Assembly: GCA_015061165.1 (NCBI GenBank) | Contig: SUXC01000009.1 | Span: 48,211 to 112,210, forward strand | Length of the DNA stretch: 64,000 bases | Reading direction: 5' to 3' | DNA from: Bacteroidales bacterium | Lineage (GTDB): Bacteria > Bacteroidota > Bacteroidia > Bacteroidales > Paludibacteraceae | Shown: piece by piece, positions 51,672-59,395 of the stretch | Position numbering within the stretch: the stretch's first letter is position 1 | How the letters are laid out: the number at the start of each line of letters is the position of its first letter | Notes under the pieces: generated by a model | The model's input: only the letters and a program-made list of their open reading frames with translations | What the model was told of the DNA's origin: nothing | Database searches by the model: none | Translations under genes and position numbers: made by a program

Positions 51672-52982
51672 ATGAATAGTGCATTAGCGGCAGTGATTGG
51701 ACTGCTATTATCTATCGTATTGATTATCAAAAAAGTGTCGCCCGTCTTCAGTCTTATGTTAGGGGCTGTCGTGGGCGGACTGCTGGCTGGTTGGGGACTG
51801 GAGACTACCGTTGCACAAATGATAGGCGGCGTGAAGGACATCACCCCCGCTATAGTGCGCATTCTGGCAGCAGGTGTACTGACGGGCATGCTCGTCAAGA
51901 CAGGCGCTGCCAGCACCATCGCACACAGCATCATCAAAGCACTGGGCGAGAAATACATCTACCTCGCGTTGGCATTGTCCGCCATGATCCTGACAGGCAT
52001 GGGCGTGTTCATCGACGTAGCAGTCATCACGATTGCCCCTATCGCTATCATCATGGGCAATAAACTGCAACTGTCGAAAATGAAACTGCTACTCGCCATG
52101 ATAGGTGGCGGCAAGTGCGGCAATATCCTGTCGCCCAATCCGAACACCATCATCGCTGCCGAGAACTTCGATGCGCCCCTATCCTCCGTCATGGCAGCAG
52201 GCATCGTACCTGCACTGATAGGATTGGCAGTGACCGTGTTTGTGATTATTCCGTTGATTCCTAAAGAGAAGCCTACCTCTCTGGAAGGCGAGGAGGCGAA
52301 AGGCAAGGAGGCGAAAGGCGATAAGGCAAGAGGCGATAAGGTGAGAGACGAGGAGGCGAGAGGCGAGGAGGAGTTGCCTGCTCTATGGCGCAGTTTGTTA
52401 GGCCCTATCGTCACAATAATCTTATTGGCACTTCGCCCCATAGCAGGCATCGTGATTGACCCGATGATAGCACTGCCTATTGGCGGTGTACTCGGCATCA
52501 TCGCTACCGCCAAATGGCGCGACACAGCCACTTGCCTCACATACGGATTGGAGAAGATGTCGGGTATCGCTATTCTGCTGGTGGGCACAGGCACACTGGC
52601 AGGTATTATCAAGGCATCGGCGATCAAAGATGTGCTGGTGGGCATGTTGGTAGGTTGGAGCAATGGTGGTACCTTCATGGCACCCATAGCAGGCGCACTG
52701 ATGTCCGCAGCCACCGCCTCTACCACGGCAGGCGCGACTATCGCCTCGGCTTCGTTTGGCGAAGCCATCATGGCAGCAGGTGTGACGGCTGTATGGGGCG
52801 CAGCCATGACCAACGCTGGAGCAACCACACTCGACCACCTGCCCCACGGCTCATTCTTCCACGCCACAGGCGGTTCGATGGGCTTCTCCGTCAGCGAACG
52901 ACTAAAATTAATTCCTTACGAAACCCTTGTCGGATTTATCCTCACATTGGGTAGTATAGCGATGTATTTTATAATAGGTTAA
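51672..52982 (+). CDS. GntP family permease
   Basis: Inner-membrane symporter of 436 residues with about 12 hydrophobic segments, of the gluconate/glycerate GntP family (MNSALAAVIGLLLSIVLIIK, GMGVFIDVAVITIAPIAIIM, ATASTTAGATIASASFGEAI, TLDHLPHGSFFHATGGSMG). The central cytoplasmic loop (about 205-234, EGEEAKGKEAKGDKARGD) is encoded by a GGCGA-type repeat array and is highly charged. The next gene is a glycerate kinase, 55 bases on, so D-glycerate or a similar sugar acid is the likely substrate. Confidence 0.9.
   Translation: MNSALAAVIGLLLSIVLIIKKVSPVFSLMLGAVVGGLLAGWGLETTVAQMIGGVKDITPAIVRILAAGVLTGMLVKTGAASTIAHSIIKALGEKYIYLALALSAMILTGMGVFIDVAVITIAPIAIIMGNKLQLSKMKLLLAMIGGGKCGNILSPNPNTIIAAENFDAPLSSVMAAGIVPALIGLAVTVFVIIPLIPKEKPTSLEGEEAKGKEAKGDKARGDKVRDEEARGEEELPALWRSLLGPIVTIILLALRPIAGIVIDPMIALPIGGVLGIIATAKWRDTATCLTYGLEKMSGIAILLVGTGTLAGIIKASAIKDVLVGMLVGWSNGGTFMAPIAGALMSAATASTTAGATIASASFGEAIMAAGVTAVWGAAMTNAGATTLDHLPHGSFFHATGGSMGFSVSERLKLIPYETLVGFILTLGSIAMYFIIG
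52285..52372. repeat. in-frame GAGGCGAAAGGCGA micro-repeat array in the GntP gene
   Basis: About twelve units of seven to eight bases (AGGCGAGG, AGGCGAAA, AGGCAAGG, AGGCGATA) encode the charged loop. Longest member of the family also seen at 14049 and 37649. Confidence 0.85.
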
Positions 52983-52998
52983 TCCTCGCCTTTACACC

Positions 52999-53036
52999 CA
53001 TAACCAATTGCCAATAGCCAATAACCAATATCCAAC
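52999..53036. repeat. CCAATTGCCAATAGCCAATA array before the glycerate kinase gene
   Basis: AACCAATTGCCAATAGCCAA then TAACCAATATCCAAC: six-to-seven-base units of the GGCGATTGG family (reverse strand), ending three bases before the start codon. Confidence 0.8.
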
Positions 53037-53037
53037 A

Positions 53038-54192
53038 ATGAAAATAGTCATAGCATCTGACTCGTTCAAAGGGTCACTCAGTTCGATAGAAGTGGCGCAG
53101 GCGGCGACACGCGGCATTAAAGCCGTTTACCCCGACTGTAATGTCATAGCCGTGAATGTAGCAGACGGTGGCGAAGGTACTGTAGAAGCCGTAGTCGAAG
53201 CATTGGGCGGTGAGATTGTCACAACCACCGTTAGCGACCCCTTAGGTCGCCCTATACAAGCACGCTACGGCATAGCAGGCAATAAAGCTATCATCGAAAT
53301 GGCTGCCGCCAGTGGTCTGCCCCTACTCTGCCCCGAGGAGCGCAACCCATGGTTGACCTCTACCCACGGCACAGGCGAGTTGATCATGGACGCTATGCGC
53401 CGAGGCTGTCGGCAGTTCCTCATAGGCATAGGCGGCAGCGCGACCAACGATGCAGGTACAGGTATGCTGCAAGCCATGGGATTTCGCTTTTACGATAGCA
53501 ACGATAATGAGATTGAGCACTGCTGTGGTGGCACCATGCACATGATTGCTCGCATACATGACAGCGAAGTGGCGGAGAGTGTGCGCCAATCGCAATTCAC
53601 CGTGGCATGCGATGTGGATACACCCTTCTGCGGCAAAGACGGTGCAGCCCCCGTATTCGCACCCCAGAAAGGTGCCGACCCAGACATGGTTGCTCGCTTA
53701 AATGCAGGCATGGCATCATTGGCAGAAGTGATTGAGAATAAATACCATATCAACATCGTGCCCGTAGCAGGCGCAGGCGCCGCTGGCGGCATGGGAGGTG
53801 GTTTTCGTGCATTCCTCAACGCCACGCTCAAACGCGGTATAGACATGGTGCTGGACACGATAGATTTTGACCATACGATAGCAGGCGCCGATCTCATTAT
53901 CACGGGCGAGGGTAAGATAGACTTTCAGACTGCCAAAGGCAAGACAGCGGCAGGCGTACTGGCACGTGCCAAAGCGCAAGATATACCCGTGATAGCCATC
54001 GGCGGTTGCGTGGAGAGGTGCGAGAGCGTTGAGCAAATGGGATTTGCAGGCATTTACCCCATCACGGAAGAAAAACTTCCCCTCGAAATAGCCATGCAAC
54101 CCACAATCGCCGCAGCAAACATAGAAAAGACTATCAAAAAAATTTGCGTATGTCATAAATTTTCCGTACCTTTGCGCCCCGAAACGAAATAA
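53038..54192 (+). CDS. glycerate kinase
   Basis: Phosphorylates D-glycerate so that it can enter glycolysis; 384 residues from the ATG at 53038 (MKIVIASDSFKGSLSSIEVAQA), the standard family start. Motifs: GEGTVEAVVEALGGEIV, EMAAASGLPLL, IGIGGSATNDAGTGMLQAMG, GAGAAGGMGGGFRAFL and ITGEGKIDFQTAKGKTAAGV. The last 15 residues (KICVCHKFSVPLRPETK) are unlike the family and are encoded by DNA that also carries the promoter for ftsK, so the stop codon has probably drifted into the promoter. Pairs with the GntP permease. Confidence 0.95.
   Translation: MKIVIASDSFKGSLSSIEVAQAATRGIKAVYPDCNVIAVNVADGGEGTVEAVVEALGGEIVTTTVSDPLGRPIQARYGIAGNKAIIEMAAASGLPLLCPEERNPWLTSTHGTGELIMDAMRRGCRQFLIGIGGSATNDAGTGMLQAMGFRFYDSNDNEIEHCCGGTMHMIARIHDSEVAESVRQSQFTVACDVDTPFCGKDGAAPVFAPQKGADPDMVARLNAGMASLAEVIENKYHINIVPVAGAGAAGGMGGGFRAFLNATLKRGIDMVLDTIDFDHTIAGADLIITGEGKIDFQTAKGKTAAGVLARAKAQDIPVIAIGGCVERCESVEQMGFAGIYPITEEKLPLEIAMQPTIAAANIEKTIKKICVCHKFSVPLRPETK
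54143..54174 (+). promoter_or_regulatory. promoter of ftsK, inside the end of the glycerate kinase gene
   Basis: TTTG (54143-54146), 20 bases, TACCTTTG (54167-54174). Confidence 0.8.
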
Positions 54193-54231
54193 TGTAAATC
54201 CTACTATTAACTATGAATTAAATTTAGATTT

Positions 54232-56733
54232 ATGGCAACACGAACAACAAGACCAACACGCCCCACTACTGGTGGAGGCAACAAATCCAATGCGACCCAA
54301 CCCACAAAACACGGCAATCTGTGGCAATCGTTGCGCACCTTCTTTCGTAGCCAACAATGCCAATTGATTGTAGGTATCCTGCTACTCTTTGTCGCATTGA
54401 TGCTGCTGATTGCATACATCAGTTTCTTCTTTACAGGCGCCAACGATATGTCCATCATACAGGAGAGTGCTACCCGTTCGACCCTGCGCGAAGGAGTTAC
54501 CAACGCCCTCGGACTACCCGGTGCGGTGATAGCCAGTTGGCTGATAGACAGCATGTTCGGTGTATTGATTGTACTGCCTATAGTACTCATGGGTGTCTAT
54601 GCACTGCGCATATTGTTTGTGTTCCCAATCAAAGCATGGAAACTATTGTTCTGTATGCTTTTCGGTGTGGTGTGGGGCTCTATTGCGTTGGGCTATGCGC
54701 AACAACTCCTGCCGTTCGACTCGTTCTTCCGCTGGGGAGGAGCCTTTGGCGAACAGATTGCTCAGTATGCCATCTCCTATCTGCAACCATTGGGGGTAGG
54801 ACTTATCCTATTGGCTGTGCTGATTGTCTTCCTGATTGTCGCGGACAAACACTTCGTGGAGCATTGCCAACAAATAGGTGCGTGGATTGCTAATATATTC
54901 AAACGCAAACCAAAAGAAGAAGCAGAAGAAGGAGACATCATTTTGGAAGACGATTCGACAGACCCAATCACGATTGAGATAGATGACATACCAGCCGATG
55001 ACACCTCTATACCCGACATTGTACTGGATGTAGAAGTGCCTCAACAAGAGGAAACAACCGAAGAAGCAACCGAAGAACTACCAACTCCACAACCCGAAGA
55101 AGAGGAAGTAGAGGTGGCTGTGGAAGAAGTGAAAGAGGTGGAACTCTCTGAAGATGACCCTGAATACCTGCTCAAGAAACTCGGTCCATATGACCCCCGA
55201 AAGGATTTGGAGCACTATAAGTTCCCATCGCTATCGTTGCTGAAAGTGTATGACAACGAGACTGCACCCGTCATTAACCAAGAGGAGCAACAAGCAAATG
55301 CCAACCGCATTGTAACGACATTGCGCAACTATGGCATTGAAATTGAGTCGATTAAAGCGACTGTAGGTCCTACCGTAACGCTCTATGAGATTGTGCCTCA
55401 GGCAGGTGTGCGTATCTCGAAGATTCAGAACTTGGAGAACGATATCATGCTCTCGCTCTCGGCGATGGGTATTCGTATCATTGCCCCTATTCCAGGCAAA
55501 GGAACGATCGGTATTGAGGTGCCCAACGAGAAGCCACAAGTGGTGTCCATGCACTCGGTGATAGCCTCTAAACGCTTCCAAGAGGAGCAAAAGATGAAGT
55601 TGCCAATCTCTATCGGACGCACTATCACCAACGAGGTGTTTATGTTCGACTTGGCTAAGACCCCTCACCTCCTTGTGGCAGGTGCTACGGGACAAGGTAA
55701 GTCGGTCGCTATCAATGCTATTATCACTTCGCTCCTCTACAAGAAACACCCAGCAGAATTGAAGTTTGTGATGGTGGACCCTAAGATGGTGGAGTTTGCT
55801 CCATACAAACCGCTGCTGCGACACTATCTGGCTGCTACACCTGACACCGAAGATGAGAATATCGTGATTGTAGATTGCGACAAGGTGGTGAATACCCTCA
55901 ATTCGCTTGTGATTGAGATGGAGAACCGCTACAAACTGCTGATGGATGCAGGTGTACGCAATCTGGAAGACTACAACGATAAGTTCGTGTCCCGACGCCT
56001 AAATCCAGAAAAACTCGTTGCTGAATCACTCCACCACCAGTTCTTGCCATATATTGTAATCATCATCGACGAGTACGGCGATTTTATCATGCAAGCAGGC
56101 AAGCAAGTGGAGACACCTATCGCACGTATCACGCAGAAAGCGCGTGCCGTAGGTATGCACATGATTCTCGCTACCCAACGTCCTTCGGTGAATATCGTGA
56201 CGGGTGTTATCAAAGCGAATATCCCGACACGTATCGCCTTGCGCACACAATCCGTAGTAGATTCGCGCACGGTGCTTGACACCAAGGGCGCAGACCAACT
56301 CATTGGTCGAGGCGACATGCTCTATTCGGGTAATGGCAACATCACCCGTCTGCAATGTGCTTTTGTGGATACGCCAGAGGTGGACGCCATCGTGGAACAC
56401 ATTGAGAAACAGCAACATTACTTCGAGCCATATCAGTTGCCTGAGTATATCCCAGAGGGTAGCGAAGGCGAAGCATTGGCACCTGGTGCGGTGGATTTGA
56501 AACGCCTTGACCCGATGTTTGCGGATGTGGCACGCTATGTAGTGACCAAGCAAGAGGGTTCTACCTCGCGCCTGCAACGCGCGTTCGAGATTGGCTACAA
56601 CCGCGCTGGTAAACTCTCCGACCAACTCGAAGCTGCAGGCATCGTAGGACCAAACAAAGGTCCAAAGGGTCGCGATGTGCTGATTCAAAGTTTGGATGAA
56701 CTGGATAAGAAACTGCAAGAACTCGGATGTTAA
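54232..56733 (+). CDS. ftsK: DNA translocase FtsK
   Basis: Septum-bound DNA pump of 833 residues that clears and aligns chromosome termini at division. Four to five membrane helices lie between about 40 and 205 (LIVGILLLFVALMLLIAYISFFF, VLIVLPIVLMGVYALRILFV, GVGLILLAVLIVFLIV). A short, very acidic linker (about 225-310, Glu/Val-rich) precedes the motor: Walker A AGATGQGKSVAIN, VMVDPKMVEFAPY, IIIDEYGDFIMQ and ATQRPSVNIVTG. The last 70 residues are the winged-helix gamma domain (RYVVTKQEGSTSRLQRAFEIGYNRAGKLSDQLE). Typical length for Bacteroidota. Confidence 0.97.
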   Translation: MATRTTRPTRPTTGGGNKSNATQPTKHGNLWQSLRTFFRSQQCQLIVGILLLFVALMLLIAYISFFFTGANDMSIIQESATRSTLREGVTNALGLPGAVIASWLIDSMFGVLIVLPIVLMGVYALRILFVFPIKAWKLLFCMLFGVVWGSIALGYAQQLLPFDSFFRWGGAFGEQIAQYAISYLQPLGVGLILLAVLIVFLIVADKHFVEHCQQIGAWIANIFKRKPKEEAEEGDIILEDDSTDPITIEIDDIPADDTSIPDIVLDVEVPQQEETTEEATEELPTPQPEEEEVEVAVEEVKEVELSEDDPEYLLKKLGPYDPRKDLEHYKFPSLSLLKVYDNETAPVINQEEQQANANRIVTTLRNYGIEIESIKATVGPTVTLYEIVPQAGVRISKIQNLENDIMLSLSAMGIRIIAPIPGKGTIGIEVPNEKPQVVSMHSVIASKRFQEEQKMKLPISIGRTITNEVFMFDLAKTPHLLVAGATGQGKSVAINAIITSLLYKKHPAELKFVMVDPKMVEFAPYKPLLRHYLAATPDTEDENIVIVDCDKVVNTLNSLVIEMENRYKLLMDAGVRNLEDYNDKFVSRRLNPEKLVAESLHHQFLPYIVIIIDEYGDFIMQAGKQVETPIARITQKARAVGMHMILATQRPSVNIVTGVIKANIPTRIALRTQSVVDSRTVLDTKGADQLIGRGDMLYSGNGNITRLQCAFVDTPEVDAIVEHIEKQQHYFEPYQLPEYIPEGSEGEALAPGAVDLKRLDPMFADVARYVVTKQEGSTSRLQRAFEIGYNRAGKLSDQLEAAGIVGPNKGPKGRDVLIQSLDELDKKLQELGC

Positions 56734-56734
56734 T

Positions 56735-57298
56735 ATGAAACTACTACTAATCATACTTACCGTTCTGCAATCGCTGCTCGCCACATTGGAGCAAAAGACG
56801 TTGGTGTCGGATTTCACTATGACCTACACCCAATCGCCAATCGCCAATAGCCAACCCATGACCTACACGGGTGATTTGGCTATGCACGGCAAACAATTCA
56901 AGTTGAGTATGTTTGCTATGGATGCTGCCTATGATGGTAACACCTTATATATGTATAGCGAAGATACGGAGGAAGTAACTCTCTCCACGCCTGCGGAAGA
57001 AGAGCTATTGCAAACCAATCCTTTCCTCTATGCGCAAGCGCTGTTGCCCGTGTGCCAATACGCAGAAAAGCAAGTTGGCAACAAGACACAAATGACCTTA
57101 ACCCCCAACGACCAATCAGCGGGGATAGCGAAGTTTGTGCTACGCGTGGAGACTGCCACCCTATTACCCACGAACGTGGAGATTCACGAGACAAATGGCA
57201 AACTCACTACGCTACGTCTCAACAATGCTCACTACACAGATGAAACACCCTCTTTCACTATCGAAAAAGAAGGTGCCTTTATCAACGACCTGAGATAA
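56735..57298 (+). CDS. outer-membrane lipoprotein carrier LolA-like protein
   Basis: 187 residues from the ATG at 56735, with a signal-like N-terminus (MKLLLIILTVLQSLLA). The pattern VSDFTMTYT ... YTGDLAMHGKQFKLSMFAMDAAYDGNTLYMYSEDTEEVTLSTP fits LolA/DUF4292-like carrier folds, which ferry lipoproteins across the periplasm. It follows ftsK by two bases, a gene order (ftsK-lolA) common in many bacteria. TQSPIANSQPM near residue 30-40 is encoded by the dispersed repeat at 56829-56855. Confidence 0.8.
   Translation: MKLLLIILTVLQSLLATLEQKTLVSDFTMTYTQSPIANSQPMTYTGDLAMHGKQFKLSMFAMDAAYDGNTLYMYSEDTEEVTLSTPAEEELLQTNPFLYAQALLPVCQYAEKQVGNKTQMTLTPNDQSAGIAKFVLRVETATLLPTNVEIHETNGKLTTLRLNNAHYTDETPSFTIEKEGAFINDLR
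56829..56855. repeat. in-frame short repeat of the GGCGATTGG family in the lolA-like gene
   Basis: CCCAATCGCCAATCGCCAAT then AGCCAAC; encodes SPIANSQ between two beta strands. Confidence 0.7.
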
Positions 57299-57331
57299 AT
57301 AGTACATTGTAAATTGTCAAATAGTAAATTA
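57298..57331. repeat. TAGTAAATTG micro-repeat before trxB
   Basis: AATAGTACATTGTAAATTGT then CAAATAGTAAATT; same family as 44471-44518. Confidence 0.65.
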
Positions 57332-57332
57332 T

Positions 57333-58259
57333 ATGAAATGTCTTATTATCGGCTCTGGCCCTGCGGGCTATACCGCAGCTATCTATGCTTCACGTGCCAA
57401 CCTTAGCCCTGTACTCATCGAGGGCATGCAAGTGGGTGGACAACTGATGATTACCACCGAAGTGGAGAACTTTCCTGGTTATCCAGATGGCGTAGAACCC
57501 TATCAAATGATGGACGATATGCGCCGTCAAGCGGAGCGTTTCGGCACTGAGTTTGTGTCGGGTATGGTTACCAAAGTAGATTTCTCTTGCTCACCCAAGA
57601 AAGTGTGGGTAGAGGACGACCAACTCTATGAAGCAGACACCGTGATTATCGCCACAGGCGCGAGTGCCAAGTTCCTCGGCATTCAATCCGAAGAAGACTA
57701 CAAAGGTCGTGGCGTGTCGGCATGCGCCACCTGCGATGGATTCTTCTACCGCAAGAAGACCGTAGCCGTAGTGGGTGGCGGTGATACCGCTTGCGAAGAG
57801 GCAAACTACTTGGCTGGACTATGCGAGAAAGTATATATGATCGTGCGCAAGCCCTATCTCCGTGCATCAGAAATCATGCAACAACGTGTGAAGGACAATC
57901 CAAAGATTGAGATCTTGTTTGAGCACAACACCCTAAACCTCACAGGCGAGACAAAGGTAGAGGGAGCTGACCTCATATATAAGAAAGGTACACCCGAAGA
58001 GGAGATTCGCCATATTGCTATTGACGGTTTCTTCCTCGCTATCGGACATAAGCCCAACACCGACCTCTTTGCGGAATATCTCAACCGCGATGCAGAGGGA
58101 TATATCGTGGTGGAGGGTGATAGCCCACGCACCAACGTGGCTGGTGTATTCGCAGCAGGCGACTGCGCCGACCCACACTACCGCCAAGCTATCGTAGCAG
58201 CAGCCAGCGGTTGCAAAGCAGCAATGGAGGCAGAAAAATATATAGCAGCATTAGGGTAA
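57333..58259 (+). CDS. trxB: thioredoxin-disulfide reductase
   Basis: FAD and NADPH enzyme of 308 residues that reduces thioredoxin. FAD motif GSGPAGYTAAIYASRANL at the start, VENFPGYPDGV, the redox pair in ACATCDGFFYR, the NADPH motif VVGGGDTACEEANYLA, and the closing FAD motif GVFAAGDCADPHYRQAIVAAASG. Complete and standard in length. Confidence 0.96.
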   Translation: MKCLIIGSGPAGYTAAIYASRANLSPVLIEGMQVGGQLMITTEVENFPGYPDGVEPYQMMDDMRRQAERFGTEFVSGMVTKVDFSCSPKKVWVEDDQLYEADTVIIATGASAKFLGIQSEEDYKGRGVSACATCDGFFYRKKTVAVVGGGDTACEEANYLAGLCEKVYMIVRKPYLRASEIMQQRVKDNPKIEILFEHNTLNLTGETKVEGADLIYKKGTPEEEIRHIAIDGFFLAIGHKPNTDLFAEYLNRDAEGYIVVEGDSPRTNVAGVFAAGDCADPHYRQAIVAAASGCKAAMEAEKYIAALG

Positions 58260-58302
58260 AACAAAAGAAAATGTGCTTTTTTTGAAAAAAAGTACCAAAA
58301 TA

Positions 58303-58334
58303 TTTGGTCATATCAAAAAAAAGCAGTACCTTTG
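58303..58334 (+). promoter_or_regulatory. promoter of tRNA-Phe
   Basis: TTTG (58303-58306), 20 bases, TACCTTTG (58327-58334), about 34 bases before the tRNA. Confidence 0.8.
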
Positions 58335-58367
58335 CACCCGCTTTTGAGATTTTTGCTCATTGCGAGG

Positions 58368-58440
58368 GGTGCCATAGCTCAGTTGGTAGAGCAAAGGACT
58401 GAAAATCCTTGTGTCCCCGGTTCGATTCCTGGTGGCACCA
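58368..58440 (+). tRNA. tRNA-Phe (anticodon GAA)
   Basis: Acceptor GGTGCCA/TGGCACC, D-arm GCTC...GAGC, anticodon stem AGGA/TCCT around CTGAAAA (anticodon GAA), T-arm CCGG-TTCGATT-CCTGG type, discriminator A. 73 bases, CCA not encoded. Confidence 0.96.
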
Positions 58441-58441
58441 C

Positions 58442-58478
58442 AAAAAAGACTTTGAGATTTCTCAGAGTCTTTTTTGTT
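58442..58478 (+). terminator. terminator after tRNA-Phe
   Basis: AAAAAAGACTTTGAGA pairs with CTCAGAGTCTTTTTT around a short loop; the T-rich arm follows directly. Confidence 0.85.
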
Positions 58479-58581
58479 TTGGGATATAATCGTCTCAAAC
58501 AATATCTCCTTGAGCGCGGCAGGGAGTTGATTGCCGCGCAAGTTGTTGATGTTGTCTTCATAATAAATAACACACCACCCC

Positions 58582-59307
58582 ATGCAACTCCAAATTATTG
58601 CCCATGCGCACAACGGCTTCTCGCAGAAGTTCGGCATACCCCGACAGAGTCGAGAAAACTCCTGCATTGAGACACATATTATATTCACGCCCGCGTACCG
58701 CGTGCGCGAGGCATTGCGGGGAATAGAAGAATATTCACATTTGTGGTTACTATGGGGATTTCATGAGGCGCAAAGTGAACAGGCAAAGAGCGAGAGGTTA
58801 AAGATGAAAGGCGAAGGATTAGACTGGAGTCCTACGGTGCGACCACCACGTTTGGGTGGCAACAAACGTATGGGCGTTTTTGCTACGCGTTCACCCTTCC
58901 GTCCTAACCCTATCGGGCTCACCAGCGTCAAACTACTGCGCGTGGAAGAAACACCAAACAATGGATTGGTATTGGTGGTTTCTGGAGCCGACCTCATGGA
59001 CGGAACACCCATCTACGACATCAAACCCTATTTAGCTTTCTCCGATAGTCACCCACAAGCCAAAAGCGGATTCGCTGAAGCTACACAAGACTATCAATTA
59101 GCAGTAATCATTGATGAAAACATGCTGGCTCAAGCACTGCGCTGCGGTGCTCCATGGGATGCCATTCAAGAGATACTCCGTCAAGACCCACGACCTGCCT
59201 ACCAAAACGATCAAGAACGCATTTATCACCTCGACTATGACAATTGGGCGGTGGATTTCACCGTGAATAGTGCAACCGTTTGCGTAAAAAATATAGCAAA
59301 AAAATAA
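58582..59307 (+). CDS. trmO: tRNA (N6-threonylcarbamoyladenosine37-N6)-methyltransferase TrmO
   Basis: SAM-dependent enzyme of the TsaA/YaeB family, 241 residues, that methylates t6A37 in tRNA-Thr. Family motifs: FGIPRQSRENSCIETHIIFTP, LRGIEEYSHLWLLWGFHEA, VRPPRLGGNKRMGVFATRSPFRPNPIGLTSVKLL, and DGTPIYDIKPYL. The C-terminal domain (ILRQDPRPAYQNDQERIY) is the usual one. The loop after HEAQ (SEQAKSERLKMKGEGLDW) is encoded by AGGTTAA/AGGCGAA-like repeat words (58768-58818). Confidence 0.92.
   Translation: MQLQIIAHAHNGFSQKFGIPRQSRENSCIETHIIFTPAYRVREALRGIEEYSHLWLLWGFHEAQSEQAKSERLKMKGEGLDWSPTVRPPRLGGNKRMGVFATRSPFRPNPIGLTSVKLLRVEETPNNGLVLVVSGADLMDGTPIYDIKPYLAFSDSHPQAKSGFAEATQDYQLAVIIDENMLAQALRCGAPWDAIQEILRQDPRPAYQNDQERIYHLDYDNWAVDFTVNSATVCVKNIAKK
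58768..58818. repeat. in-frame AGGCAAAG/AGGTTAAAG repeat in trmO
   Basis: AGGCGCAAAGTGAACAGGCA, AAGAGCGAGAGGTTAAAGAT, GAAAGGCGAAGG: words of the families at 51612 and 52285, mixed. More degraded than the others. Confidence 0.45.
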
Positions 59308-59324
59308 CACTTTTTAAGAATATA

Positions 59325-59356
59325 TTTGTGCATATCACAAAAAAAACGTAACTTTG
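59325..59356 (+). promoter_or_regulatory. promoter of the alpha-amylase gene
   Basis: TTTG (59325-59328), 20 bases, TAACTTTG (59349-59356), 40 bases before the ATG. Confidence 0.8.
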
Positions 59357-59395
59357 CCGACCAATTTATTAATAATTATATAAAAATTAATACTA

